Source of the DNA: Frankia sp. RB7
GTDB lineage: Bacteria; Pseudomonadota; Alphaproteobacteria; Rhizobiales; Xanthobacteraceae
NCBI GenBank assembly: GCA_030403585.1
Contig: JAUEPE010000019.1
Span: 55,436-119,435, forward strand
DNA length: 64,000 nt
Reading direction: 5' to 3'
Positions 30,495 through 40,230 of this stretch are shown here, piece by piece. Within the stretch, counting starts at the first letter, position 1. Each line of letters begins with the position of its first letter. The position numbers and the translations under genes were made by a program. Below the pieces are notes generated by a model. It was not told where the DNA came from and did not search any database. It saw nothing but the letters and a program-made list of their open reading frames with translations.

Positions 30495-31472
30495 GTGACG
30501 ACCGGGGCAGTTTTTCACATTGCTGGCGAATCAGCGATTGCCCTTACGGCCCGAGTACCTCTTGGACAACTCCCAGTGCTTTCGAGACTGATATCGTTGC
30601 TGAGCCGCATTCCTGCGGTGAAATGGGCGTTGAACCGGCTTCGGCCACTGCCGCACGGCGGCAGTCTCGACGTGGCGCCGACCGCTGCGGATGAAGAGCC
30701 TGCCGTCATCGCGGAAGCTGCTCCGACCCTCGACACCGCCACTGTCTTTGTCATCGAAGAGAGCCCGTCCGCGGCGCTGACCGATATCAGCGTCAGCGAC
30801 GATTCATCAGTGGAGACACCGGCAGAGGTCGAGCCTGTCATCGAGGAAGAAGTTTCGACCTCTTCGGTTGATGTCGCGCCCGTCGTCGAGGAGTTGGTCC
30901 TTATCGCGCCTGTCGAGACGGAAACCGCTTCGGTCGAGCCCTCCGAGCTCATCAATGAAGACGAACCCGCATCCGTCGCTTCCGTAGAGCTCGAACCGGT
31001 CGTCGCCAACGATCTTCCGCCCGTCGCGGCCGTTGTCGCTGAGGAGACGATCGCCGACGCGCCGGTTGCCACTACGGACATCGCGCCGGCGCCCGTGTCG
31101 CCCGCCCCGAAGAGCCCCGGCGCGCCGAAGGCTCATGCAGAAATCGTGGAGCCCGCCGATCGCGCCGCGCTGATCCGGCAACGCTGGGCCGAGACCGGGA
31201 TCAAGATGTGGAACCCGCGGCTTCACGGCACAGGCGATGCCACGCTGAACATCCAGGGGCGCATCGGATTGCTGCCGCCCGAGCCCGGCGAGACGATGCC
31301 GCGCTACGACAAGCTCGAATTCAGGATGCTCGGCGGCCAGATCGTCTGCGAAGGCGTGATCGTCGAGGCACCCGTGCATGCGGGCCAGCGCAGCTTTACC
31401 CGGCTCGCCGAGCTGCGTGCTGCCGATCGCACCCGCGAGCCGGTGCGGGAACGTCAAGCCGCCCTCGCCTGA
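30495..31472 (+). CDS. Acidic low-complexity protein with a conserved C-terminal domain
   Basis: 325 residues from GTG 30495. Residues 1-60 are mixed, with PLGQLPVLSRLISLLSRIP as a possible amphipathic helix. Residues 65-215 are very acidic and rich in Glu, Ala, Val, Pro and Ser in degenerate repeats (EEVSTSSVDVAPVVEELVLI), probably disordered. Residues 225-325 form a compact domain (IRQRWAETGIKMWNPRLHG, YDKLEFRMLGGQIVCEGVIV). No catalytic motif is seen. The layout suggests a scaffold or adaptor with a flexible linker. Confidence 0.6.
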   Translation: MTTGAVFHIAGESAIALTARVPLGQLPVLSRLISLLSRIPAVKWALNRLRPLPHGGSLDVAPTAADEEPAVIAEAAPTLDTATVFVIEESPSAALTDISVSDDSSVETPAEVEPVIEEEVSTSSVDVAPVVEELVLIAPVETETASVEPSELINEDEPASVASVELEPVVANDLPPVAAVVAEETIADAPVATTDIAPAPVSPAPKSPGAPKAHAEIVEPADRAALIRQRWAETGIKMWNPRLHGTGDATLNIQGRIGLLPPEPGETMPRYDKLEFRMLGGQIVCEGVIVEAPVHAGQRSFTRLAELRAADRTREPVRERQAALA

Positions 31473-31535
31473 TCCTTTTCCTCTGCGATGACCCGCCCCA
31501 TATGCTAGGCTGACGCCCTGGATATGGGAGATCGC

Positions 31536-31820
31536 ATGTCCACAAAATTACCAAGTCTGATCGTGATCGCCGCCCTCTGCGTTTCGCAAGGCGCACTCGC
31601 CACGTCCGGAAAACGGCCACGCCACGTACACGCGGCGCCGACCGCCACCGATCCGGTTGCCCCTTACAAGGCCAACCGGCTGTCCTCCTCACGCGGCGAA
31701 ACCATCCTCGACACGCCCGGCCAGACCACCGTGCTGACGCGGCAGGTGCTCGACGACATGAACGCGACGAGCCTCCGCGACGCCATGCGCTTGACCGCCG
31801 GAGTGACGATCGGGCGCTAG
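31536..31820 (+). pseudogene. Truncated TonB-dependent receptor (signal and partial plug only)
   Basis: 94 codons: a signal peptide (MSTKLPSLIVIAALCVSQGALA), a spacer, then the start of a TonB-receptor plug, DTPGQTTVLTRQVLDDMNATSLRDAMRLTAGVTIGR. A real receptor continues for about 600 more residues with a barrel; here a TAG ends it at 31820. It keeps GGGAG and an ATG, so it may still be translated. It is most likely a relic of a siderophore receptor, close to an esterase of the siderophore-esterase fold. Confidence 0.7.
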
Positions 31821-31834
31821 GCTCCGCTTCGCGC

Positions 31835-33115
31835 TTAGGGGATCGGATAGCCCTTCCAGACCCACTCCAGCGCCGACGGCAACGTTTGCGCGATCGTGGG
31901 ACGATCGACGTGCTTGGCGTTGCGCACGAACAGGAACTGGTAGTGGTAACCTTTCTCCGCCAGCACCTTTGCCGTCAGTTCGTTCGACAAGGTCCAGTCG
32001 TGCATGCCGTCGGGAATGGTCGGATTAGGATAATACAGATCCTGGTCGCCGCCGAAGAACCAGAAGCGGATCGGCTTGGTGGGCGCGGCGACGATCAGCG
32101 GTACGCCGGGCGGCTCGGCCGGCGTCAGCACGCCCGCCTTCGAGATGAGGTTGGGCGTGGCCGGTCCCGTCCAAGCGCTGTGATATTCCCAGGCGCCGCC
32201 ACGCAGCGACGGATCATGCGGCCATTGCTGGTTGACCATGGTCGGCGAGAACGCGAGCACGCGGTGATAGAGATCGGGATAGAACCAGGCCATGGTGAAG
32301 GCTGCCACGCCGCTCGAGCTCAGCCCCATGGTCGCGCGTCCTTCAGGGTTCCTGGTGAGCTTGACGCCGGCGTTCTGCTCTACGAGCGGCAGCACCTCGC
32401 GCTCGACGAACTGCGCATAGGCGCCCGACACCGCGTCATATTCACGGCCGCGCTGGCTGCCCTGCGCATCCTGCCCGCCATTACCGATCTGGATCGCGAT
32501 CATCGGCGGCACGCGGCGCTGCGCAATCAGATTGTCGAGCGTGGTCGGGAGATCCTTGTAGGCGGCAGAGCCGCCATCGCCGACCACGATGAAAGGCGCC
32601 TCGGTACCGGGTACATATTGCGCAGGCACATAGACATCGATCGTGCGCGACCAGATGCCGGGATGGCTGGTGGTGACGATCATGTTCGACTTGTCGTCCG
32701 GCGCTGTGACGGTCGTCATGATCGAGGAGTTGCTGCAACCGGCGACGTCGTCGCGGATCAGGCCGGGATTGTAGATCGTGCTGTCCTTCGAGGACAGCGT
32801 GAAGGATTTTGTCGTACCGCGCGGCACGCCCTCCTTCGCAATGGTCTCGGGCGCCGGATTGTGGGTGGGGCCGATAATGAAATTGCCTTCGGCTCCCGGC
32901 GGCGGCAGCGTACCGTCGGGCAGCTCGGTCGCGCGCGGATAGTTCGGATTGGAGGGATCACGCGTCGGCGGCGTCGTTTTGAAATCGAGCCCAGTGGTGT
33001 CGATGAAGAACGGCGCCGCCTTGTCGGTGGTGTTGGCGCCCGGCGGCACGGCCATGTTCTGGGTCACGCAGGCCGGCTGCGCGAAGGCGATCGACGTGAA
33101 GGAGACGAGGGACAT
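31835..33115 (-). CDS. Secreted esterase of the Fes/esterase-D type, probably 5'-truncated
   Basis: About 426 residues of alpha/beta hydrolase. The nucleophile elbow is GLSSSG in ATMGLSSSGVAAFTMAWFYP; the acid and His are probably in FFGGDQDLYYPN and NAKHVDRPT. YVPAQYVPGTEAPFIVVGDGG is typical of enterochelin-esterase-like enzymes. Only 12 residues of signal peptide remain (MSLVSFTSIAFA). The upstream in-frame sequence becomes Arg-rich and is really the antisense of the neighbouring MBL fragment, so the native start seems to be lost. Activity and export are uncertain. Confidence 0.7.
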   Translation of the reverse strand: MSLVSFTSIAFAQPACVTQNMAVPPGANTTDKAAPFFIDTTGLDFKTTPPTRDPSNPNYPRATELPDGTLPPPGAEGNFIIGPTHNPAPETIAKEGVPRGTTKSFTLSSKDSTIYNPGLIRDDVAGCSNSSIMTTVTAPDDKSNMIVTTSHPGIWSRTIDVYVPAQYVPGTEAPFIVVGDGGSAAYKDLPTTLDNLIAQRRVPPMIAIQIGNGGQDAQGSQRGREYDAVSGAYAQFVEREVLPLVEQNAGVKLTRNPEGRATMGLSSSGVAAFTMAWFYPDLYHRVLAFSPTMVNQQWPHDPSLRGGAWEYHSAWTGPATPNLISKAGVLTPAEPPGVPLIVAAPTKPIRFWFFGGDQDLYYPNPTIPDGMHDWTLSNELTAKVLAEKGYHYQFLFVRNAKHVDRPTIAQTLPSALEWVWKGYPIP

Positions 33116-33129
33116 CAGCGTCCCCGTGA

Positions 33130-33420
33130 GGACGCGGCACCGTGGCGCTGAACCGGCTGGTCGGCCAGCCGACCTATCCCGGCATCGTCGAGGACTATCG
33201 CGCAACCTTCGCCAAGGCCAAGGCGATGAAGATCGACGTGCTGCTCGGGCCCCACCCCGAGGTCTACGGCATGCAGGACAAGCGCGCGCAGCAGATCAAG
33301 AGCGCCACGCCGAATCCGTTCGTCAAGCCGGGTGAGCTTTCGACCTACGCCACAGGGCTGTCGGAGGATTTCGACAAGCAGCTCGCCAAGCAGACGGCCG
33401 CGCTTCAACCGGCGAAGTGA
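33130..33420 (+). pseudogene. C-terminal fragment of a subclass B3 metallo-beta-lactamase-like protein
   Basis: About 96 codons: LVGQPTYPGIVEDYRATFAKAKAMKIDVLLGPHPEVYGMQDKRA followed by KSATPNPFVKPGELSTY. This matches the last third of B3-type metallo-beta-lactamase-fold proteins, with the final zinc His in GPHPEVYGM. The HxHxDH motif and the first two thirds are absent; an in-frame TGA at 33127-33129 precedes it. A GTG at 33142 might start translation of the piece, but it lacks the zinc site. It faces the esterase head to head across the junction. Confidence 0.7.
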
Positions 33421-33703
33421 AGGCCGCCACCACCTCTGCGCGGCGGTCGTCAGCGACCGCCGCCGAGGACGCCTATGGTTAGCAGACCGTAGCCGCGATC
33501 ATGTCGGACGATCCGCCGCGCGAAACGCTGCCCGCTTCCGCCGCACATCCTTAATAGGCCCTCACCAATACACGCGGGTGGAAAATCCTGCGGTAGCGTG
33601 CAACCAGCGCTGGCGCATCCTCGTCAAGTGCATCTAACGCGGCCTTTACTCCCGCTATGCAAGATCACCTTCACTTTGAAGGGATTTTGGGGCGCGTATT
33701 GCA
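33421..33703. other. Intergenic region before the GGDEF-EAL gene
   Basis: No supported gene in 283 bases. It should carry the promoter of the GGDEF-EAL gene. AAGGGATTTTGGG near 33676 lies too far upstream to act as its ribosome-binding site. Confidence 0.35.
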
Positions 33704-35713
33704 ATGCCTGCCGTCGATTTGAAAGCTCACTTCACCGCCGCCGCGCGGCTGTTCCGCGTGCCGACCGATCCGGATCTGACGCGCGCGCAGTTCGACGCCT
33801 TCTCCAAGCAGATCCCGCTGCTCTACTTCATCCTGATCACCAACACGATCGCGGTGGCCTATACCTATGTGCCGCTGGCGCCGGCTGCGCTGAGCATGAT
33901 CGTGCCGGCCGTGTTGACCGCGGTGACCGGCCTTCGGACAGTGTGGTGGCTGCGCCAGCGTCACGTCGTGCGCAGCGACGCCGACATTCTGCGCAATTTG
34001 CGCCTCACCAACTGGATCGCAGCACCGATCGCGGCGGGTTTTACGGCCTGGTCGTTCGCCCTCTATCCCTACGGTGATCCCTTCGCCAAGAGCCAGGTCG
34101 CGTTCTACATGGCGGTGACTGTGATCGGCTGCATCTTCTGTCTGATGCATCTACGTTCGGCGGCCCTGATCGTGACGCTCGTGGTCAACGTTCCCTATGT
34201 GCTGTTCTACTTCGTCGTCACCGGCGAGCCGACGCTGAAGGCGATGGCCATCAACAATCTGCTGGTCTCCGGCGCGATGGTGACGGTGCTGTTCATCTAC
34301 TATCGCGACTTCGCCGATCTCGTCTCCAATCGCAAATCGCTGCTGATGCAGCAGGCGGCCACGCAAGCGCTCTCGGACGAAAACTTCCGTCTCGCCAATC
34401 TCGATTCCCTCACCGAGCTGCCGAACCGCCGCCGCTTCTTCGCGGAGCTTTCGAGCGCCTTCAATGATGCCGAGCGCAGACACGTTCGCGTCGCGGTCGG
34501 CATCATCGACCTCGACGGCTTCAAGCCGATCAACGACAATTACGGTCACTCCGTCGGGGACCGCGTCCTGATCGAGGCCGGCCGCCGCGTCCGCGAGGTC
34601 TGCGAAGGCTTTGGGCCGCAACGGGTGGAGTTCGCCCGGCTCGGCGGCGACGAGTTCGGTCTCGTCGTGTGCGGCGACCCCGAGGACGTCGATCTGATGC
34701 GGCTCGGCGAACGCATTGGCGAGCGGGTCAAGCTGCCCTACCAGCTCGACACCGCCCACACCGGGCTATCCTGTTCGATCGGCTTCGCGCTTTATCCGGA
34801 CTCCGCGACGACGTCGGAAGCGCTATATGAATGCGCCGACTATTCGCTCTACCACGCCAAGCGCCATCTGCGCGGCCGCACCGTGATCTTCTCGAGCGAG
34901 CTCGAGGCCGAGATCCGCAGCCGCGGCGTCATCGAGAACCTGTTGCGGACCTCCGATTTCGGCGCCGAGATGGAGCTGGTGTTCCAGCCGATCGTCGATG
35001 CCATGAGCGAGCACACAGCGGGCTTCGAGACTCTGGCGCGCTGGCACAACCCCCGTCTCGGCTGGGTCTCTCCCGCCGACTTCATTCCGGCGGCCGAGCG
35101 CATCGGCCTGATCCGGCCGCTGACACAGGTGCTGCTGGCGCGCGCGCTCGCAACCGCAAAGACGTGGCCCGACCACATCCGCCTGTCGTTCAATCTCTCC
35201 GCCCACGACGTCTGCGCGGCCGAGGGCATTTTGCCGCTGATCTCCATCATCGAGAAGAGCGGCCTGCCGCCGCACCGGATCGATTTCGAGATCACCGAGA
35301 CGGCCGTCACCTTCGATTTCGTCCGCGCGCAGCAGTCGATCGCGACGTTGAAGGCCATGGGCTGCGGCATTTCGCTGGACGATTTCGGCACCGGCTATTC
35401 CTCGCTGAGCCACGTGCACCGCCTGCCGCTCGATAAGCTCAAGATCGACCGCAGCTTCGTCGCCGACATCAACGAAAACCCGGTGAGCCACAAGATCATC
35501 AAGTCGCTCACGGGCTTGTGCGACGACATGGAGATCGCCTGCGTCGTCGAGGGCGTCGAGACACGCGCCCAGCTCGATACCCTGCGCCGCTTGGGATGCG
35601 ACTTCATCCAGGGCTATTATTTCGCAAAACCCATGCCGGCCGCTGCAATCGAGGACTATCTCGCGAAGGAACGCGAGCGGCTGGACCACGGCGCAGCCAA
35701 GGTCGTGGCCTGA
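33704..35713 (+). CDS. Membrane GGDEF-EAL cyclic-di-GMP signalling protein
   Basis: 669 residues. Residues 35-215 hold about five to six membrane segments. The GGDEF domain (about 230-390) has an intact RLGGDEFGLVV and DSLTELPNRRRFF. The EAL domain (about 410-655) reads FETLARW for EAL but keeps the key residues: NLSAHDV, EITET, DDFGTGYSSL and EGVETRAQLDTL. Both synthesis and hydrolysis of c-di-GMP are therefore possible. It stands alone and is convergent with hutU. No sensor ligand can be inferred. Confidence 0.9.
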   Translation: MPAVDLKAHFTAAARLFRVPTDPDLTRAQFDAFSKQIPLLYFILITNTIAVAYTYVPLAPAALSMIVPAVLTAVTGLRTVWWLRQRHVVRSDADILRNLRLTNWIAAPIAAGFTAWSFALYPYGDPFAKSQVAFYMAVTVIGCIFCLMHLRSAALIVTLVVNVPYVLFYFVVTGEPTLKAMAINNLLVSGAMVTVLFIYYRDFADLVSNRKSLLMQQAATQALSDENFRLANLDSLTELPNRRRFFAELSSAFNDAERRHVRVAVGIIDLDGFKPINDNYGHSVGDRVLIEAGRRVREVCEGFGPQRVEFARLGGDEFGLVVCGDPEDVDLMRLGERIGERVKLPYQLDTAHTGLSCSIGFALYPDSATTSEALYECADYSLYHAKRHLRGRTVIFSSELEAEIRSRGVIENLLRTSDFGAEMELVFQPIVDAMSEHTAGFETLARWHNPRLGWVSPADFIPAAERIGLIRPLTQVLLARALATAKTWPDHIRLSFNLSAHDVCAAEGILPLISIIEKSGLPPHRIDFEITETAVTFDFVRAQQSIATLKAMGCGISLDDFGTGYSSLSHVHRLPLDKLKIDRSFVADINENPVSHKIIKSLTGLCDDMEIACVVEGVETRAQLDTLRRLGCDFIQGYYFAKPMPAAAIEDYLAKERERLDHGAAKVVA

Positions 35714-35730
35714 GGGCGACTGGCGCCCGA

Positions 35731-37401
35731 CTACGTCGTGAGACTCGGCAGATCGAGCCCCTTCTGCCGGGCGCAATCGATCGCGGTCTCGTAGCCCGCA
35801 TCCGCATGGCGCATGACGCCGGAGGCCGGATCGTTCCACAGCACGCGCTCGATCCGCTTCGCGGCTTCCGGCGTGCCGTCGGCGACGATGACCATGCCGG
35901 CGTGCTGCGAGTAGCCGATACCGACACCGCCGCCGTGATGCAGCGACACCCAGGTCGCGCCGCTGGCGCAATTGAGCAGTGCGTTGAGCAAGGGCCAGTC
36001 GGACACCGCATCCGACCCATCCTTCATCGCCTCGGTCTCGCGGTTCGGACTTGCCACCGAGCCGCTGTCGAGATGATCGCGGCCGATCACGATCGGCGCC
36101 TTCAACTCGCCGCGCGCCACCATCTCGTTGAAGGCAAGGCCGAGGCGGTGGCGATCGCCGAGGCCGACCCAGCATATCCGTGCCGGCAGGCCCTGGAACT
36201 TGATGCGCTCTTTGGCCATGTCGAGCCAATTGTGCAGATGCATGTCGTCAGGCATCAGCTCCTTGACCTTGGCGTCGGTCTTGAAGATGTCCTCGGGATC
36301 GCCTGAGAGCGCAGCCCAGCGGAACGGCCCGACGCCGCGGCAGAACAGCGGACGGATATAGGCGGGCACGAAGCCGGGGAAATCGAACGCGTTCTTCAGG
36401 CCCATGTCCTGCGCCATCTGGCGGATATTGTTGCCATAGTCGAGCGTCGGGATTCCCTGCGCATGGAAATCCAGCATGGCCTGGACGTGCTCGACCATCG
36501 ATGTCTTCGAGGCGCGCTCCACCGCCTTCGGATCGGATGCCCGCTTGGTTTCCCAATCGGCCAGCGTCCAGCCCTTCGGCAAGTATCCGTTGATCGGATC
36601 ATGCGCGCTGGTCTGGTCGGTGACGATGTCGGGCTTGACGCCGCGGCGCACCAGCTCGGGGAAAATCTCCGCGGCATTGCCGAGCAGGCCGACCGAGACC
36701 GCCTTCTTCGTCTTCGCGGCCTCCGCCATGATCGCGAGAGCCTCATCGAGCGTTCTGGCCTGACGATCGAGATAGCCGGTACGCAGGCGCATCTCGATGC
36801 GGCTCGGCTGGCATTCGACCGCGAGCATCGAAGCGCCGGCCATGGTCGCCGCCAGCGGCTGCGCGCCGCCCATGCCGCCGAGACCGGCGGTAAGAATCCA
36901 TTTGCCGGCAAGGCTGCCGCCATAATGGCGACGGCCGACCTCGACGAAGGTCTCGTAAGTGCCCTGCACGATGCCCTGGCTACCGATATAGATCCAGGAG
37001 CCCGCGGTCATCTGACCGTACATCATCAGGCCCAGGCGATCGAGCTCGTTGAAATGATCGAGCGTCGCCCAATGCGGCACGATGTTGGAGTTCGCGATCA
37101 GCACGCGCGGGGCATCCGGGTGGGTACGGAAAACACCCACTGGCTTTCCGGACTGAACCAGCAAGGTCTGGTCGCCTTCGAGTTCGCGCAGCGATGCGAC
37201 GATGCGGTCGAAGCTTTCCCAGTCACGCGCGGCGCGGCCGATGCCGCCATAGACGACGAGTTCGCTCGGGCGCTCCGCGACATCAGGATCGAGATTGTTC
37301 ATGAGCATGCGGAGCGGCGCTTCCGTCAGCCAGCTCTTGGCGCTGATCTCGCTGCCGCGGGGGGCGCGAATGGTGCGGTCGTTGTCCAGTCGGCGGTTCA
37401 T
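35731..37401 (-). CDS. hutU: Urocanate hydratase HutU
   Basis: 556 residues, the usual length. Conserved blocks include TAGSWIYIGSQGIVQGTYETF, LTAGLGGMGGAQPLA (NAD site), TDQTSAHDPINGYLP and FCRGVGPFRWAALSGDPEDI; the active-site Cys lies in that last block. It converts urocanate to imidazolone propionate in the cytoplasm, second step of histidine degradation. It is the last gene of the minus-strand operon hutI-hutH-hutU, 27 bases after hutH. Confidence 0.97.
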   Translation of the reverse strand: MNRRLDNDRTIRAPRGSEISAKSWLTEAPLRMLMNNLDPDVAERPSELVVYGGIGRAARDWESFDRIVASLRELEGDQTLLVQSGKPVGVFRTHPDAPRVLIANSNIVPHWATLDHFNELDRLGLMMYGQMTAGSWIYIGSQGIVQGTYETFVEVGRRHYGGSLAGKWILTAGLGGMGGAQPLAATMAGASMLAVECQPSRIEMRLRTGYLDRQARTLDEALAIMAEAAKTKKAVSVGLLGNAAEIFPELVRRGVKPDIVTDQTSAHDPINGYLPKGWTLADWETKRASDPKAVERASKTSMVEHVQAMLDFHAQGIPTLDYGNNIRQMAQDMGLKNAFDFPGFVPAYIRPLFCRGVGPFRWAALSGDPEDIFKTDAKVKELMPDDMHLHNWLDMAKERIKFQGLPARICWVGLGDRHRLGLAFNEMVARGELKAPIVIGRDHLDSGSVASPNRETEAMKDGSDAVSDWPLLNALLNCASGATWVSLHHGGGVGIGYSQHAGMVIVADGTPEAAKRIERVLWNDPASGVMRHADAGYETAIDCARQKGLDLPSLTT

Positions 37402-37428
37402 ACGAAGACCTCTTCAGACGAGTCTTGT

Positions 37429-38988
37429 TCAATCAAGTTTTGGGAACGGATCGGTCGGAAGCGACGCAAGCGCCAAGGCCGGCAGCGCATCGGCTTCGAC
37501 GAGCGCGGCTGCTTTGGCGAGATCGCCGGCCATGTAGCGGTCGGCACCGAGTGCGGGCACTTGCTTACGCAACGCTGCGATCACCGCAACGAGCGGCGCG
37601 CTGGTCGCATGCGGCGCGCGCAGCGTGATGCCTTGCGCGGCAACCAGAAGCTCGATGCCCAAAATCGCGGCGAGGTTGTCGGCCATGTCCGAGAGCCGCC
37701 GCGCGGCGTGGGCGGCCATCGAGACGTGGTCTTCCTGGTTGGCGCTGGTCGGTGTCGAGTCGATCGAGCAGGCCGCCGCACGCTGTTTGTTTTCGGCATA
37801 AAGCGCCGCCGCCGTCACCTCGGCGATCATGAAGCCGGAATTGATGCCGGGATCGGGGGTGAGGAACGGCGGCAGGCCGAAATTGAGCGCGGGATCGACC
37901 AGCGTCGCGATGCGCCGCTCGCTTATCGCGCCGATTTCCGACAGCGCCAGCGCGATCGTATCCGCAGCAAAGGCCACCGGCTCGGCGTGAAAATTGCCAC
38001 CGGAGACGATCTCGCCCGTGTCGACCAGGACCAGCGGATTGTCGGTGACGGCATTGGCCTCGACGATCAGCGTGCGCGCGGCCTGCGTGATCAGGTCGAG
38101 CGCGGCACCCGCGACCTGCGGCTGGCAGCGCATGCAATAGGGATCCTGCACGCGCTCGTCGCCTTCGAGATGCGACAGGCGGATGTCGCTGCCGTCGAGC
38201 AGCGCAGTCAGCGTCGCGGCTGCGGCGATCTGGCCGGGATGGCCGCGCAGCGCCTGGATCTCGGGGCGGAACGGCGCCGTCGAGGCCATGGCTGCATCGA
38301 CCGACAGCGCGCCTGTCACGAGCGCGGCGCGAGCCAGGCGAAACGCGCGCAGAACGCCAGAGATAGCGTAGGCCGTCGAGAACTGGGTGCCGTTGATCAG
38401 CGCGAGCCCCTCTTTGGGCCCGAGTGTCAGCGGCATAAGGCCGGCAGCAGCAAGTGCCTCGTGGCCTGACACGATCTTGCCGTCGACGATCGCCTGTCCC
38501 TCGCCGATCATCACCGCCGTCATGTGCGCAAGCGGCGCCAGATCGCCGGAGGCCCCGACCGAACCTTGCTGCGGCACCAGCGGATAAACGCGCCGCGCCA
38601 GCATGGTCTGCAATTGCTCGATCACCGCGCCGCGCACGCCCGAGGCTCCACGCCCGAGCGAGACGATTTTCAGTGCCATCATCAGCCGCACGATCGGCTC
38701 GGGAGTCGCAGGGCCGACCCCACAGCAATGCGAGACGATAAGATTGCGCTGGAGCAATGCAGTCTGGTCCGGCGGAATGCGCTTCGAAGCCAGCTTTCCG
38801 AAGCCGGTATTGATGCCATAGACAGGCGCCGCGGCTTGGGCGGCCTTTGCGACGATCTGCGCCGCCGCGCCGATACGCGGCCAGAATGACGGATCGAGCA
38901 CGACAGGTGCACCCGCCAGCACGCGCGCGAGATCGTCGAGGCTCACCGTTCCCGGCTTGACGACGATCGCTGCGCCCGGCCCGGTCAC
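37429..38988 (-). CDS. hutH: Histidine ammonia-lyase HutH
   Basis: 519 residues. The Ala-Ser-Gly that forms the MIO cofactor is in GSVGASGDLAPLAHM; VYGINTGFGKLA and QEDHVSMAAHAARRL are also family marks. It removes ammonia from histidine to give urocanate. The start is GTG 38988: it overlaps the hutI stop and has GGAGGGG 5 bases upstream. Longer in-frame starts inside hutI are rejected. Confidence 0.96.
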   Translation of the reverse strand: MTGPGAAIVVKPGTVSLDDLARVLAGAPVVLDPSFWPRIGAAAQIVAKAAQAAAPVYGINTGFGKLASKRIPPDQTALLQRNLIVSHCCGVGPATPEPIVRLMMALKIVSLGRGASGVRGAVIEQLQTMLARRVYPLVPQQGSVGASGDLAPLAHMTAVMIGEGQAIVDGKIVSGHEALAAAGLMPLTLGPKEGLALINGTQFSTAYAISGVLRAFRLARAALVTGALSVDAAMASTAPFRPEIQALRGHPGQIAAAATLTALLDGSDIRLSHLEGDERVQDPYCMRCQPQVAGAALDLITQAARTLIVEANAVTDNPLVLVDTGEIVSGGNFHAEPVAFAADTIALALSEIGAISERRIATLVDPALNFGLPPFLTPDPGINSGFMIAEVTAAALYAENKQRAAACSIDSTPTSANQEDHVSMAAHAARRLSDMADNLAAILGIELLVAAQGITLRAPHATSAPLVAVIAALRKQVPALGADRYMAGDLAKAAALVEADALPALALASLPTDPFPKLD

Positions 38989-40199
38989 TGGCCCCTCCAG
39001 ACACGGCGATGCAGCGGATTGAAGCCGATGCGGTAGACCAGCTCGGCGGGCCGCTCGATGTCCCAGATCGCCAGGTCGCACCATTTGCCGGCTTCCAGTG
39101 TGCCGGTCTCATCGAGCACGCCAAGCGCCCGCGCGCCTTCGCGGGTGATGCCAGCCAGGCATTCGGCGACAGTCATCCGGAACAGCGTCGCGCCCATGTT
39201 CATGGCGAGCAGCAGCGAGGTCAACGGCGAGCTGCCCGGATTGCAGTCGGTCGCGAGCGCCATGGGAACGCCGTGCCTGCGAAAGGTCTCGACCGGCGGC
39301 TTTTGCGTCTCGCGGATAAAGTAGAACGCGCCGGGCAGCAGCACGGCCACAGTTCCGGCCTTCGCCATCGCAGCAGCTCCGGCATCGTCGGTATGCTCCA
39401 AGTGATCGGCAGACAGCGCGGAGAATTCTGCGGCGAGCGCAGCGCCGCCGAGATTGGACAATTGGTCGGCATGAAGCTTGACCGGCAGCCCAAGCGCCCT
39501 CGCCGTCTCGAACACTCGCGCGGTTTGCTCAGCCGAGAACGCGATGCCTTCCATGAAGGCATCAACGGCATCAGCAAGGCCCGCCTTTGCGACAGCCGGC
39601 AACATCTCCTTGCAGACGAGATCGATATAGCGATCCTTGTCGCCATCGGCCTCCACCGGAAGCGCGTGCGCGCCGAGGAACGAGGTGCGGATCGCAACCG
39701 GCCGCTGACGGCCCAGGCTGCGGGCGGCGGCGAGCTGGCGCATCTCGGTCTCGGCATCAAGGCCATAGCCGGACTTGATCTCGACCGTCGTGGCGCCCTC
39801 GCCGATCAAGGCATCGAGCCGCGGCAGCGCCCCCGCGACGAGTTCGGCCTCGCTCGCCTTGCGCGTCGCAGCCACCGTCGAGACGATGCCGCCGCCGGCG
39901 CGCGCGATCTCCTCATAGCTCGCGCCCTTCAGACGCAGCTCGAATTCGTGCGCGCGATTGCCGCCATAGACAAGATGAGTGTGGCAGTCGACGAGGCCGG
40001 GCGTGATCCAGCGGCCCTCACAGTCGATCCGCTTGATAGCGTCCGCATCCGCTGGCAAATCCGTAGCCGCACCGGCATAGACGATGTGGCCGCCGCGGAT
40101 GGCGATCACGCCATGCTCGATCTCGCCGAGATCGGGACGGTCGGCCCGCATCGTGGCGAGCCGGGCGTTGTGCCAGATCCGGTCGAAGCGCTCTGCCAT
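38985..40199 (-). CDS. hutI: Imidazolonepropionase HutI
   Basis: 404 residues of the amidohydrolase fold. Metal ligands are in TPGLVDCHTHLVYGGNRAHEF, KLHADQLSN, ADHLEHTDD and LATDCNPGSSPL. It hydrolyses imidazolone propionate to N-formimidoylglutamate. First gene of the operon, 31 bases from the operator palindrome. Overlaps hutH by 4 bases. Confidence 0.96.
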   Translation of the reverse strand: MAERFDRIWHNARLATMRADRPDLGEIEHGVIAIRGGHIVYAGAATDLPADADAIKRIDCEGRWITPGLVDCHTHLVYGGNRAHEFELRLKGASYEEIARAGGGIVSTVAATRKASEAELVAGALPRLDALIGEGATTVEIKSGYGLDAETEMRQLAAARSLGRQRPVAIRTSFLGAHALPVEADGDKDRYIDLVCKEMLPAVAKAGLADAVDAFMEGIAFSAEQTARVFETARALGLPVKLHADQLSNLGGAALAAEFSALSADHLEHTDDAGAAAMAKAGTVAVLLPGAFYFIRETQKPPVETFRRHGVPMALATDCNPGSSPLTSLLLAMNMGATLFRMTVAECLAGITREGARALGVLDETGTLEAGKWCDLAIWDIERPAELVYRIGFNPLHRRVWRGQ

Positions 40200-40230
40200 G
40201 CGACTGTCCCTTGGACGTGGGATGCTTGAC

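Noticed and set aside
33130..33420. Intact small beta-lactamase-like gene
   Set aside because: The HxHxDH zinc motif and two thirds of the fold are missing and an in-frame stop precedes it.
36463..38469. 668-codon open frame on the plus strand
   Set aside because: Antisense to hutU and hutH, whose active-site motifs are certain.
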